The notes below the pieces were generated by a model. It was not told where the DNA came from. It saw only the letters and a program-made list of their open reading frames with translations, and searched no databases. Positions 1-8,131 of a DNA stretch of 33,484 nucleotides are shown piece after piece (position 1 is the stretch's first letter; the number at the start of each line of letters is the position of its first letter). This DNA comes from UMGS1601 sp964617585. Its GTDB lineage: Bacteria; Bacillota; Clostridia; Oscillospirales; Ruminococcaceae. Location: the NCBI GenBank assembly GCA_964617585.1, contig CAZTXS010000016.1:1-33484 (forward strand), given 5' to 3'. The position numbers and the translations under genes are program-made.

Positions 1-101
1 CCGGAAGCAACAGCGCCAGCTGATACGGTCATAGCACCGGTAAGTGCCGAAGCCGCCATGGCCGCAGCGGATAAAATTGATAAAAGATTTTTAAGTTTCA
101 T
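1..101 (-). CDS. Exported protein, N-terminus only (truncated by window edge)
   Basis: Only the first 33 codons are in the window. They encode a textbook signal peptide: a basic start (MKLKNLL), a hydrophobic Ala/Leu-rich core, and an Ala-x-Ala-like end near residue 29 (VSAGA). A GGAGG ribosome binding site (109-113) lies 7 nt before the ATG, and a sigma-A-type promoter sits just upstream. The mature protein lies outside the window, so function cannot be stated. Export across the membrane is inferred from the signal peptide alone. Confidence 0.8.
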   Translation of the reverse strand, partial: MKLKNLLSILSAAAMAASALTGAMTVSAGAVAS

Positions 102-126
102 ATAAATTCCTCCATAATGATTTAAA

Positions 127-155
127 ATAATACAATTTTTTTAAAACTGCTTCAA
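127..155 (-). promoter_or_regulatory. Sigma-A-like promoter for the exported-protein gene
   Basis: Reading leftward, TTGAAG (155-150) is separated by 17 bp from TATTAT (132-127). The ATG follows about 26 nt after the -10 box, giving a short leader containing the GGAGG site. Confidence 0.6.
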
Positions 156-180
156 TTAATAAAAAAACATCGCCGAATCA

Positions 181-219
181 AAAACAAAAAACGCAGTATA
201 CTCCTTAGAGCATACTACG
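181..219 (-). terminator. Rho-independent terminator of the small upstream unit
   Basis: In the leftward transcript, bases 219-208 pair with 203-192 in a 12-bp stem with a 4-nt loop. Two positions are G-U wobbles, which hold only for leftward RNA. A T6-G-T-rich run follows. The stem begins inside the stop codon of the 37-aa ORF, so it ends that transcript or acts as an attenuator before the exported-protein gene. Confidence 0.8.
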
Positions 220-328
220 CCGTTATTTCGCTGTTTGATTTATTAAAAATATTTTGTGCACAACTAACTAAAGCTGATATTTTAAGCACCTCCAATTTAC
301 AGTTAATAAAATTAGTTAATCTGCACAT
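215..328 (-). CDS. Candidate 37-aa peptide with three cysteines
   Basis: The ORF starts MCRLTNFINC and ends SNSEITA, with Cys at residues 2, 10 and 24. An AGGAG ribosome binding site (338-342) is placed 9 nt before the ATG. The unit also has a promoter at 503-531 and a strong terminator whose stem overlaps the stop codon, so it looks like an independent gene or a leader peptide. I do not recognise the family. No membrane segment or signal peptide is obvious; residues 12-25 are modestly hydrophobic. It could be a regulatory leader peptide or a chance ORF inside a small RNA. The promoter, site and terminator are seen; the coding claim is inference. Confidence 0.4.
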   Translation of the reverse strand: MCRLTNFINCKLEVLKISALVSCAQNIFNKSNSEITA

Positions 329-358
329 AGTGTGAATCTCCTTTCCCTGAAATTAAAA

Positions 359-490
359 GTTATATAATTTAGGCAAGACGTCCCCCCGCCTCTATAGGCG
401 GCGGGTTCCATTACCCGGTCAGTAGCGGGATACAATCCCCCTATTGTCCGACCTATCGGCGCCATTGAACGACGGGCAAGCCCTTATTAA
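359..490 (-). repeat. Interspersed hairpin repeat, copy A (full length, leftward)
   Basis: About 132 bp with the family's left end at 490 (AATAAGGGCTTGCCCG) and right end at 359 (TTGCCTAAATTATATAAC). It contains the CCGCC-TATAGA-GGCGG hairpin. The copy lies immediately downstream of a leftward promoter, so it forms most of the 5' leader of the 37-aa ORF. It differs at several internal positions from copies B, D and I. Confidence 0.85.
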
Positions 491-502
491 AACTATAAAA
501 TT

Positions 503-531
503 ATAATAACACTTTCCACAAAATATGTAAA
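503..531 (-). promoter_or_regulatory. Sigma-A-like promoter reading into repeat copy A
   Basis: TTTACA (531-526), a 17-bp spacer, then TATTAT (508-503). The predicted start near 496 is only a few bases before repeat copy A. Confidence 0.6.
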
Positions 532-629
532 GGGGAATTTTGAAAAAAATTTGATTTTTAATAAAAAGCCAGAAGCTAGATAAATAAAATCCTGCGGAGT
601 GAATCCAACTTCACGTTGTCCGTTCACCT

Positions 630-2072
630 CTAAACTTCTACAGGCTCAAAGCGAATCCTTATTTTAGGAAGCTTCTCAATAATAGTATATGAATTTATCA
701 ATCCGTCCTCAACCGACAAATCATTTTCACCGCTTGCCGGCGGAGCGAAAATTTTGAGCGTCATATTACATTCTTCCTCTAAAGGCTTTTCAAAAAATGC
801 GCTCATCATATCGATAGTCTTTGCCTGTGGAGATTTATAGAACCACTTGCCGTTAATCTCAAAAATAAGATTTGATTCATCGTCCTCGTCAAACACAAGC
901 TCACAGAAGTGCGGATTCTTTTCAAAATAAAGCGGAATCGCAATTCCATCAGCGTCCTCTGCGCCTCCCCAGCGAAGCTTGCACGGAAGCGACAGCTCCT
1001 CTCCCTGAGTCATTTCGGGGTAAAAATAATCATCGTGAATTATTTCCTTATACGTTTGCAGGCAAGGCTGTTCAATTCCCACGTCCTGATTGTTTGGATC
1101 TTCAATCTCAAGACCCAGACGTCCTCTGTCACGGAACTGATAGAAAGTAAATCCGCTAAACCACGTTGCATTTTCTCTCTTCAGCCTGTCGCAGAACTCT
1201 TTAACCATTTCAGCCTGATCGTATGGTCCCGTAACATCTCCGTCAGCGTTGAATTCGCTCATTACCATTGGTTTTTCAACACCGCCGTTTATATGCTTAA
1301 ATCTTTCAAAGGACATTTTAGTCAAATCATAAGTCTGTTCCACCGTATATCTCTTATGAGAGCTTCCTCCTTTTTCGGCAACGTCATAAGGCCAGCCCCA
1401 GTGAAGAGCCATATACTTATCAACAGACCATATGTCAGTTTCTTTAACCGCCTGAGAAAACTCAGCTTCCTTTTCTATCTCGCCCTTTTCAGGATGTTCA
1501 ACTCCTCCTATGCATAGAATAGTCTGAACATTAGGAGCGTGTTCCTTTATTATTTTATTGAATCTGCAATAGAAATCCGCCACTTCCTGATAAGAAGCTC
1601 TTTTGTTAAAGCTGAACCAGTCGCCGGTTGCTTCATGATTTATTCTCAAGAACATTCTTCCGAACGGCTTCAAATCCTCCGCTATTGCAATAAGGTGTTC
1701 GTCAGTTACCTTAGGATCAACCGTAAGAGTCAGCGTAACGTCCTGACCGTGACGGCGAACATCTCTCATAAAAGTAAAAGGCTCGTCGTCGGTTGTGCCG
1801 TTAAGTCCGCCTTTGTATGTAAAATAGTCGTCATATGAATAATCCCACTGGAATGAAATATCAGCGTCCTTCATAACCTCTGAAATTCTTCCCGGCCATT
1901 CCTTGTCAAAAGGATAATAGCAATACATTAAGCTGATGCTTCTGTGAGGTCTGCCCATTTTATTGAGAATATAATCCTGATTGACATATTCTCCTCTTTC
2001 CGAGCCGTCCCCCAAATCAACCGCACACTTTGCCTCCCCCATGTGAAGTGAATACATTTTAATTTTGTCCAT
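630..2072 (-). CDS. GH26-like glycoside hydrolase (clan GH-A), cytoplasmic
   Basis: A 480-aa protein without a signal peptide. Residues about 110-340 read as a TIM-barrel hydrolase of the mannanase/GH26 type. FLRINHEATGDWF gives a His146-Glu147 pair expected as acid/base, and MSEFNADG supplies Glu273 as likely nucleophile. Residues about 350-480 form a beta-rich accessory domain. It is the last gene of a leftward operon after the GH2 enzyme and a lipoprotein, which suggests hydrolysis of imported beta-linked oligosaccharides. AGGAGG lies 7-8 nt before the ATG. Repeat copy B separates it from the lipoprotein gene. The family call rests on the two glutamate motifs; another GH-A family is possible and the substrate is not known. 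Confidence 0.65.
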   Translation of the reverse strand: MDKIKMYSLHMGEAKCAVDLGDGSERGEYVNQDYILNKMGRPHRSISLMYCYYPFDKEWPGRISEVMKDADISFQWDYSYDDYFTYKGGLNGTTDDEPFTFMRDVRRHGQDVTLTLTVDPKVTDEHLIAIAEDLKPFGRMFLRINHEATGDWFSFNKRASYQEVADFYCRFNKIIKEHAPNVQTILCIGGVEHPEKGEIEKEAEFSQAVKETDIWSVDKYMALHWGWPYDVAEKGGSSHKRYTVEQTYDLTKMSFERFKHINGGVEKPMVMSEFNADGDVTGPYDQAEMVKEFCDRLKRENATWFSGFTFYQFRDRGRLGLEIEDPNNQDVGIEQPCLQTYKEIIHDDYFYPEMTQGEELSLPCKLRWGGAEDADGIAIPLYFEKNPHFCELVFDEDDESNLIFEINGKWFYKSPQAKTIDMMSAFFEKPLEEECNMTLKIFAPPASGENDLSVEDGLINSYTIIEKLPKIRIRFEPVEV

Positions 2073-2092
2073 CAGATAACCTCCTAATTATT

Positions 2093-2234
2093 TTCAATAA
2101 GGGCTTGCCCGTCATTCAACATGGCAATGGTCGGCATTGCCGACCGACCGTTAAGTAGGGGGTTGTATCCCACTACTGAACGGGTATGGAACCCGCCGCC
2201 TATAGAAGCGGGGACATATTGCCTAAGTTATATA
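2093..2234 (+). repeat. Interspersed hairpin repeat, copy B (full length)
   Basis: About 142 bp, from TTCAATAAGGGCTTGCCC to CCTAAGTTATATA. It contains GTCGGCATTGCCGACC, the CCGTTAAGT/ACTGAACGG pair and the CCGCC-TATAGA-AGCGG hairpin. It sits between two leftward genes, and its right end supplies the TAG stop codon of the lipoprotein gene (2225-2223). Insertion therefore probably set the present C-terminus of that protein. Confidence 0.9.
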
Positions 2235-3263
2235 TATAACATTATTGATTCTGTCAATAACGTCGGCAATCTTGTTGAATATCTTATCGCTCTGTTCCGT
2301 TTCGGGATACTGGTTTGTAAAAATACAAAGCACAAAAGGCGAATCGGCATACACTACGGCACAGTCATGATACTGCGTTTCACTGAATTCAGAGCCGTAT
2401 TTCTGTGAAACGTCATACTTGCTGTCAAGAGCTTTTCCTATCTGTCTGTTAACGTCTGTATCACGCATAAGCTTTAACAGCCACTTTCCAAGCTTGCTCT
2501 CTTCACCGTAATTGTAAAGCTCTTTATAGCATTTAAGCATATCTTCACTTGTGCAGTAAGTGAAGATCCATGAATCTCCTATCGAGTAATTTGCGCCTAT
2601 TGAGCTTAAGTCGTTATTAAAATAGGTATAACCATAATGTTTTACTAAATTATAATAAGCCGTGTTATCGCTTCGTTGAACAGTGTATTTTATAAGCTGC
2701 TTTGCTGTGAATTCAGTTCCCGCTTTAGCGCTCGCAACAATTCCGCTGTCGCCTGACCAGTTGACGGTTTTTGCAATCTTTTCATCAAGGTCTATGCCGG
2801 ATTTCAGCAAGGACATAACATAAGGAACCTTTATCGTACTACAGGTTTGAAACCTCGTAGTGCCGTTATAGCTTATTGACGCTCCCGTATCCATATTCTC
2901 ATAGCTTACCGCAATTTTAAAATCGCACTCGGACAAAAGCTTTTGAAGCTCGTCTGTATATCTGTAAAAGTCATCAATGCTCGTGACCGTTTCAAAGCCC
3001 TGCATATTAAAGGCGTAACCGCTGAGCTTTGAAGAATCTACAGAAGTGGGGTTGTACTCCTTAGTTCCCGTGGTGGTAGTTGTTTTTGCAGCAGTCGTAG
3101 TTTCAGACGTGCTTGCTGTTGTTTCCTTTTCTGTCGCAGAAGAAATTGTTTCCGAAGAAGCATATGTATCATCAGAAGCTTTTTCTGTCTTTATATTATC
3201 ACAGCCGAACGTTGCAACGCTAATTGCAATGACTATAAATAAACTTAAAAATCGGAATTTCAT
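2223..3263 (-). CDS. Lipoprotein with class A beta-lactamase-like serine hydrolase domain
   Basis: The 346-aa protein begins MKFRFLSLF with a signal peptide ending in a lipobox-like VATFGC, so lipid anchoring outside the membrane is expected. A Ser/Thr-rich linker follows (residues about 25-65). The catalytic domain shows an SxxK motif (CSTIKV) and an SDN motif (RSDNTAYY). A KYGSE stretch may replace the KTG box, so true beta-lactam hydrolysis is uncertain. Peptidoglycan or peptide hydrolysis, or a binding role, are alternatives. I chose the ATG at 3263 because GAGGA lies 6-8 nt upstream; a TTG at 3281 would add six residues but has no site. It lies 30 bp after the GH2 gene, in the same operon. 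Its stop codon lies in repeat copy B. Confidence 0.75.
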   Translation of the reverse strand: MKFRFLSLFIVIAISVATFGCDNIKTEKASDDTYASSETISSATEKETTASTSETTTAAKTTTTTGTKEYNPTSVDSSKLSGYAFNMQGFETVTSIDDFYRYTDELQKLLSECDFKIAVSYENMDTGASISYNGTTRFQTCSTIKVPYVMSLLKSGIDLDEKIAKTVNWSGDSGIVASAKAGTEFTAKQLIKYTVQRSDNTAYYNLVKHYGYTYFNNDLSSIGANYSIGDSWIFTYCTSEDMLKCYKELYNYGEESKLGKWLLKLMRDTDVNRQIGKALDSKYDVSQKYGSEFSETQYHDCAVVYADSPFVLCIFTNQYPETEQSDKIFNKIADVIDRINNVIYIT

Positions 3264-3293
3264 TAAATTTTCCTCATTCAAAAAACTAATAAA

Positions 3294-6059
3294 CTAACGA
3301 ATAACAGCGGACGAGCATAATCCTGCGCCGAAGTTCCTGCTTTTAATAATAACGGTTATCTCTTTTTCTCCGACAAAGCCGTTTAAAGGAACATCAAGCT
3401 CACAAGGCCACTCATAATCACACTCAGCCAGCTTTATTCCGCTTATATATACCTCGCAAACGCCCCAAATCCCGTTAAAGTGCAAAACAGGCTTTTTCCC
3501 GTTAATCTCAGAGGGAATATTAACCCCGGTTCTGTAAAGCGCATATTTTCCGAAGCTGTCCTTGAATTTTTCCTGCGCGCCGTTTGCTATATTTACAGGC
3601 TCGAGAGAATTCATATCAGAAGCCGAAAAAGTAAAGTTCGGGTCCGGCTTTATTTCAGAAAGCTGAGCAGACATTCTCCAGCCTGAAACATAAATCTCTT
3701 TAATACTTTCAACGCTCGGAATACTCTCTTTTTCTATAATCTTTATATCGGTGCAAACAACATTTATTATATCAGTTCGGGCGGTCAATGTCAAGGAATC
3801 AGAACCCTCATTCAGCTTAACTATCGCCTGACAGCAGCCGCCGAAAAGCGAACGTCTTTTTGAGATGAACTCCTCGTGGCAGTTAGGGTTTCCGTTAGCC
3901 ATTCCCAGAACAGTTCCCCCCCGGACGTCAAATTCGATTTCAAGGTCAGCGTCAGGAACTACCTCTCCGTTTTTGTCAACGGCATAAATATTCACGGGTA
4001 TCGCGTCGCTTCCGTCGTTATACATATATTCGCGCCAGGGCTTAATTATTAAATCGGTAGTTTCTCCCGTAGTGTTCTTTATGTCTATTGCGGCAACTCT
4101 GTTTCCCATATAGCCGACAAGCTTAAGCTCTCCGCTTTCAAACGGAACGTTCCAGACAGCCTGATTTAATTTGTTAATCCGCTTCTTCCCCTTGGATTTT
4201 CCGTTTACAAAAAGCTCGGCTTCATCACAGTTTGTCATAGACATAACTTTTATTATAGTTCCCTCTTTGCCCTTCCAGTTCCAATGAGGGGCAACATAGC
4301 AGACAGGAGTTTTGGAAAATAAAGCCTTTGATAAATAATAAGCGTCTTTAGGAAAACCGCATAAGTCCATCATTCCGAAAAAGCTGGATACAGACGGCCA
4401 CTCATAAGGCGTAGGCTCTCCCATATAGTCAAAGCCGGTCCACATAAAAGCTCCGCTTACAAAGTCACGGTCAAACACATACTTCCATGTTTCACGAACA
4501 GTATTCCCCCAATCGGACGCATTTTCATCATATCCCGCTATGAGGTTTTTTTCATCATCGCTTTTATAACAGCCTCGAACCGAAAACGAAGAAGTGGTTT
4601 CGCTTGCAATTATCGGAATCCTTGGGTATTTCTCGTGAAAAGCGTCATAGCTTTCAGGCTGATAATTTATACCGCAGACATCAAGTACGTTTGCAGCTCC
4701 TCTGTCCTCCAGAACTCCTCCGTGCATAGCCCCCGTAACATATCTTGTGTTGTCAAGAGCTTTTATCTCGCATTTAAGGCGTTCAGCCATCCTTTTTCCA
4801 TCGGGAGCTGATTGAAGCGGTTCTTCATTGAAAATTGAATACATTATAACAGAAGGGTGATTTCTGTCCCGCCGCACCATTGTTCTTACGTTTTCCAAAT
4901 TCTCCTCGCTTGTTTCAAAGCTGCGGTTTTCATCCATAACCAGCATACCAAGCCTGTCGCAGACGTCCAAAAGCTCGCTTGACGTCATTCCGTGGGAACA
5001 TCTGTACGCATTAGAACCCATTTCCTTAAGCCTTTGAATACGGTATTCGTTTATGCTGTCCGGAACAGCAACGCCAATTCCCCCGTGATCCTGATGATTG
5101 CAGGTACCCAAAAGCTTCACAGACTTTCCGTTCAGGAAAAAGCCCTTGTCCGAGTCAAAATTAATCGTCCTGAATCCGAAAACAGTTTCACATTCGTCAA
5201 CTTGCTCTCCGTTTATGTACACTACCGAAACGGCTTTATAGAGATTCGGCGCTTCAATATCCCAAAGCTTCGGCTCTTTAACCGAAATATTCTGCATAAA
5301 TTCTCTCTTTGAATACTCATATACCGTCATATCGGTTGTTCCGCTTGCCGCTGAACCCCCAACAATATTTAAATTTTCATCAAGCTCATATATCTTTGTT
5401 TCAAGTGAAACAAATTCATTCTGATAATATCCGTTGTTTATAACAGTTTCAATTTCGATATTCCAATTCGTATCTGAAAGCTTTTTAGGATTGACAAACA
5501 CACCGTTCTTATCTATATTGACCTTATTCTTAATATTCATCCAAACGTGTCGGTAGATACCGGCGCCCTCATACCACCAGCCTTCCCATTCATCAGCGTC
5601 AACAAAAACGGCCAGAGTATTCGGGTTTCCTCCGAATACAGCCCTGTCGGTAATATCTACGCTGAACGGAACGTAACCCGTGAAGCTTCTTTTGAGTATT
5701 GAGCCGTTGAAATATACAACGGCGTTTTTTGTGATTCCGTCAAAATCTATTGTTATTTGTTTTCCCTTGTATTCTGAATCAAGGTTGAAAACCTTTCTGT
5801 ACCATGCCTTGCCTTTTGGCTTATATCCCCACGACGGAGAGCATGACTTGTCAAAGCTGCGTTTTATTGACCAATCGTGAGGAAGGTCAACGTGTTCCCA
5901 GCTTCCAGAGTCAAAATCACTCTGAGGAACTCCCTTTGCAGAACCTGCCTTTGACGTGTTATATATACTTCCGTGGTCAACGCCGATTTCTGGTCTTATA
6001 TCTCCTAAATGAAACGACCAGTCTTTATCAAGCGACATAACAATTCTTTTTTTAATCAT
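3294..6059 (-). CDS. Glycoside hydrolase family 2 enzyme (beta-galactosidase-like)
   Basis: A 921-aa protein with no signal peptide. Residues about 10-180 form the sugar-binding domain (VDLPHDWSIKR; GAGIYRHVW), about 185-300 the immunoglobulin-like domain, and about 300-580 the TIM barrel. IFNEEP gives Asn411-Glu412 as acid/base and IASETTSSF gives Glu487 as nucleophile. The region near residues 610-690 (APHWNW; AELFVNGKSKGKK) matches the extra domain common in Bacteroidetes and Clostridia GH2 enzymes, with another beta domain at the end. A beta-galactosidase is likeliest; beta-glucuronidase or beta-mannosidase cannot be excluded. It is first in a leftward operon with a lipoprotein and a GH26-like hydrolase. 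GAGG lies 8-9 nt before the ATG. Confidence 0.9.
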   Translation of the reverse strand: MIKKRIVMSLDKDWSFHLGDIRPEIGVDHGSIYNTSKAGSAKGVPQSDFDSGSWEHVDLPHDWSIKRSFDKSCSPSWGYKPKGKAWYRKVFNLDSEYKGKQITIDFDGITKNAVVYFNGSILKRSFTGYVPFSVDITDRAVFGGNPNTLAVFVDADEWEGWWYEGAGIYRHVWMNIKNKVNIDKNGVFVNPKKLSDTNWNIEIETVINNGYYQNEFVSLETKIYELDENLNIVGGSAASGTTDMTVYEYSKREFMQNISVKEPKLWDIEAPNLYKAVSVVYINGEQVDECETVFGFRTINFDSDKGFFLNGKSVKLLGTCNHQDHGGIGVAVPDSINEYRIQRLKEMGSNAYRCSHGMTSSELLDVCDRLGMLVMDENRSFETSEENLENVRTMVRRDRNHPSVIMYSIFNEEPLQSAPDGKRMAERLKCEIKALDNTRYVTGAMHGGVLEDRGAANVLDVCGINYQPESYDAFHEKYPRIPIIASETTSSFSVRGCYKSDDEKNLIAGYDENASDWGNTVRETWKYVFDRDFVSGAFMWTGFDYMGEPTPYEWPSVSSFFGMMDLCGFPKDAYYLSKALFSKTPVCYVAPHWNWKGKEGTIIKVMSMTNCDEAELFVNGKSKGKKRINKLNQAVWNVPFESGELKLVGYMGNRVAAIDIKNTTGETTDLIIKPWREYMYNDGSDAIPVNIYAVDKNGEVVPDADLEIEFDVRGGTVLGMANGNPNCHEEFISKRRSLFGGCCQAIVKLNEGSDSLTLTARTDIINVVCTDIKIIEKESIPSVESIKEIYVSGWRMSAQLSEIKPDPNFTFSASDMNSLEPVNIANGAQEKFKDSFGKYALYRTGVNIPSEINGKKPVLHFNGIWGVCEVYISGIKLAECDYEWPCELDVPLNGFVGEKEITVIIKSRNFGAGLCSSAVIR

Positions 6060-6100
6060 CTTTCCGTCCTCAAATCTTTTTTATTTCATTCTATATTTAT

Positions 6101-6129
6101 ATATAAACATAATAAGAATTCAAAGTCAA
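6101..6129 (-). promoter_or_regulatory. Sigma-A-like promoter for the GH2 operon
   Basis: TTGACT (6129-6124), 17 bp, then TTATAT (6106-6101). It lies about 40 bp before the GH2 start in the divergent region shared with the cyclophilin gene. Confidence 0.55.
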
Positions 6130-6133
6130 GGTA

Positions 6134-6160
6134 TTACAAAAAACTTTCTTGATTTTGTAA
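6134..6160. promoter_or_regulatory. Inverted repeat in the divergent promoter region
   Basis: TTACAAAA (6134-6141) and TTTTGTAA (6153-6160) form a perfect 8-bp inverted repeat with an 11-bp spacer. It overlaps the -35 box of the cyclophilin promoter and lies just upstream of the GH2 promoter. That placement fits an operator for a sugar-responsive repressor, but no regulator gene is nearby and the site could be fortuitous in AT-rich DNA. Confidence 0.35.
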
Positions 6161-6177
6161 CAAGTATGTGTTATAGT
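6149..6177 (+). promoter_or_regulatory. Sigma-A-like promoter for the cyclophilin gene
   Basis: TTGATT (6149-6154), 17 bp, TATAGT (6172-6177). The last base of the -10 box is the first base of repeat copy C, so transcription would start inside the repeat. Confidence 0.6.
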
Positions 6178-6259
6178 TCAATAAGGGCTTGCCCGTTATT
6201 CAACGGGTAATGTTCCCCGCCGCCTATAGAGGCGAGGAACATCTTGCCTTAATTATAAC
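6177..6259 (+). repeat. Interspersed hairpin repeat, copy C (internally deleted)
   Basis: An 83-bp copy that keeps the left end (TTCAATAAGGGCTTGCCC) and the right end (ATCTTGCCTTAATTATAA). The central part with the GTCGGCATTGCCGAC and CCGTTCAGT arms is missing. It fills nearly the whole 5' leader of the cyclophilin gene, ending about 10 bp before the ribosome binding site. Confidence 0.9.
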
Positions 6260-6285
6260 ATAATAAACAGAAAGGGTGATAATAA

Positions 6286-6756
6286 ATGGTTGTATTTGAA
6301 CTGGAAAACGGCAGGAAAATCAAAGCTGAGCTTTATCCTGAAATTGCTCCGATTACCGTTGCTAATTTTGAAAAATTGGTAAAAGAGGGCTTTTATGACG
6401 GCCTTATATTTCACAGAGTTATTCCCGGTTTTATGATTCAGGGCGGTTGCCCTGAGGGAACAGGAATGGGAGGCGCCGAAGAAAAAATCAAAGGCGAGTT
6501 TGCAGACAACGGTGTTAAAAACGATTTAAAACACACAAGGGGCGTTCTCTCAATGGCAAGAGCATCGGATTTCAATTCTGCCAGCTCTCAGTTTTTCATA
6601 ATGCACGCAGACGCTCCTCATCTTGACGGACAATACGCTGCATTCGGAAAGGTTATCGAAGGAATGGAAGCAGTTGATGAAATCGCCGAAGCTCCGACCG
6701 ATTTTCGGGATAAACCCATAAAAGAACAGAAAATAAAGAAAGTTACCATTGTATAA
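6286..6756 (+). CDS. ppiB: Cyclophilin-type peptidyl-prolyl cis-trans isomerase
   Basis: A 156-aa single-domain cyclophilin without a signal peptide, hence cytoplasmic. The core motifs are present: FHRVIPGFMIQGG with the catalytic Arg, GTGMGG, the substrate-binding SSQFFIMHADAPHLDG, and YAAFGKVIEGM. It catalyses cis-trans isomerisation of X-Pro bonds during folding. GGGTGATAATAA precedes the ATG. The gene stands alone between a divergent GH2 operon and a convergent kor operon. Its leader consists of repeat copy C and it ends in a strong terminator. Confidence 0.95.
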   Translation: MVVFELENGRKIKAELYPEIAPITVANFEKLVKEGFYDGLIFHRVIPGFMIQGGCPEGTGMGGAEEKIKGEFADNGVKNDLKHTRGVLSMARASDFNSASSQFFIMHADAPHLDGQYAAFGKVIEGMEAVDEIAEAPTDFRDKPIKEQKIKKVTIV

Positions 6757-6771
6757 AACTAATTACAGCAA

Positions 6772-6815
6772 AAAAGCCGTTAAATTGCTTAAACGCATTT
6801 AACGGCTTTTATTAT
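6772..6815. terminator. Bidirectional terminator between ppiB and the kor operon
   Basis: AAAAGCCGTTAAAT (6772-6785) pairs with ATTTAACGGCTTTT (6797-6810) in a 14-bp stem flanked by A-rich and T-rich runs. It serves ppiB rightward and the kor operon leftward. Confidence 0.9.
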
Positions 6816-6845
6816 TCATTTTTAAATTCAGATAAACTTTGAATA

Positions 6846-7376
6846 TTACTGATTCATACCTATCTCGATTGCCTTTAAGTTAAGCTCAATCAAGTGAGAT
6901 TTTTTAGGCGGAATAGCTTTCTCAAAAGCTTTTTTGAGAGTGTCAGGAGAAATAATATGCGTTTCCTTTAAAAACTTGCCGAGCAGAATGATGTTAGCCA
7001 TGCCGCTCATTTTATTATCTTCTGCAAGCTGAGAAGCAGAAACATAAAAGCAGTCAATATCCTCTCTGTCCGATTTCTTTTCAACCATTGTAGAATCAAT
7101 AAAAGCCTTTCCTTTCGGCTGAACGCTTTCAATGAACTTATCGTAAGACGGCGTGTTCATTGCAATAAGATAATTAGGCGCAAGCACCAAAGGAGAACCG
7201 ATAGGATCGTCGGAAATACAAACGCTGCAGTTAGCCGTTCCGCCCCTCATTTCAGGACCGTATGACGGAAGCCACGAAATCTCCTTTTCATCCATAAGAC
7301 CGCCATAGGCGAGTATCTTACCTGCAAACAGTATTCCCTGTCCGCCGAAGCCGGCTAAAATAATTTCGTTAAGCAT
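6846..7376 (-). CDS. korC: 2-oxoacid:ferredoxin oxidoreductase, gamma subunit
   Basis: A 176-aa protein of the pyruvate/ketoisovalerate oxidoreductase gamma family. The N-terminal signature GFGGQGILFAGKILAYGG and the conserved WLPSYGPEMRGGTANC are clear. It is the catalytic gamma subunit of a CoA-dependent 2-oxoacid:ferredoxin oxidoreductase in the cytoplasm, reducing ferredoxin while making acyl-CoA. It starts 2 bp after the beta-subunit stop with GGAGGAG upstream, so translation is probably coupled. It is the last gene of the operon. Whether the substrate is 2-oxoglutarate or a branched-chain 2-oxoacid (vor) cannot be told from sequence alone. Confidence 0.9.
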   Translation of the reverse strand: MLNEIILAGFGGQGILFAGKILAYGGLMDEKEISWLPSYGPEMRGGTANCSVCISDDPIGSPLVLAPNYLIAMNTPSYDKFIESVQPKGKAFIDSTMVEKKSDREDIDCFYVSASQLAEDNKMSGMANIILLGKFLKETHIISPDTLKKAFEKAIPPKKSHLIELNLKAIEIGMNQ

Positions 7377-7378
7377 GG

Positions 7379-8131
7379 TTACTTCTCCTCCTTTGCATTG
7401 CAGTCCTTATAAACTCCTAGAGGATAGTAAGGAATCATTTCTTCTCTGAGTCTGTCAAGAGCTTCTATAGGCGAAAGTCCCCAGTTTGTAGGACAGGTGG
7501 AAAGTATTTCAACAATAGAAAATCCCTTTTCATCTCTTTGATTTTCAAAAGCTTTCCTGATAGCTTTTTTAGCTTCGTTAATGTGCGGTACGCTGTCAAC
7601 TGCAACACGCTGCGCCAAAGCGGTACCCGAAAGAGTTGCAAGCATTTCGCATACTCTTACAGGATAGCCCTGTACCTTTGGATCGCGTCCGTAAGGCGTT
7701 GTCTGAGTAACCTGTCCCGGAAGCGTAGTAGGAGCCATCTGTCCTCCCGTCATTCCATAGGTTGTATTATTAACGAAAATAACTACGATATTTTCTCCCC
7801 TTGTAGCTGCGTGAACCGTTTCAGCAGTACCGATTGCAGCCAAGTCGCCGTCCCCCTGATATGTAAACACCATAAGGTCAGGTCTTGCTCTTTTAACACC
7901 TGTAGCTGTAGCAGGCGCTCTTCCGTGAGCCGCCTCTATCATATCGCAGTTGAAATAGTCATAAGCCATTACAGAACATCCTACAGGGCAAATACCTACA
8001 GTATTTCCCTCGATACCCATTTCATCTATTACCTCACAGACAAGCCTGTGAATTATTCCATGAGTGCAGCCGGGACAATAATGCAAATTCACATCGCAAA
8101 GCGAATGTGGTTTTTCAAATACAACTGCCAT
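7379..8131 (-). CDS. korB: 2-oxoacid:ferredoxin oxidoreductase, beta (TPP-binding) subunit
   Basis: A 250-aa thiamine-diphosphate subunit. CPGCTHGIIHRL near residue 19, the TPP/Mg-binding GDGDLAAIGTAE, and VNNTTYGMTGGQMAPTT are all present in family order. It decarboxylates the 2-oxoacid and passes electrons through the Fe-S partner. Its ATG overlaps the alpha-subunit stop by one base (TAATG), with GGAGG 9 nt upstream. Length and gene order match KorB/VorA-type enzymes. Substrate choice remains open. Confidence 0.92.
   Translation of the reverse strand: MAVVFEKPHSLCDVNLHYCPGCTHGIIHRLVCEVIDEMGIEGNTVGICPVGCSVMAYDYFNCDMIEAAHGRAPATATGVKRARPDLMVFTYQGDGDLAAIGTAETVHAATRGENIVVIFVNNTTYGMTGGQMAPTTLPGQVTQTTPYGRDPKVQGYPVRVCEMLATLSGTALAQRVAVDSVPHINEAKKAIRKAFENQRDEKGFSIVEILSTCPTNWGLSPIEALDRLREEMIPYYPLGVYKDCNAKEEK

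Noticed and set aside
909..1517. 202-codon rightward ORF opposite the GH26-like gene
   Set aside because: It is antisense to a well-supported gene, has no ribosome binding site and shows no recognisable motif.
2223..3263. Lipoprotein as a true antibiotic-resistance beta-lactamase
   Set aside because: SxxK and SDN motifs are present, but the KTG box is unclear and the operon is carbohydrate-related, so resistance cannot be claimed.
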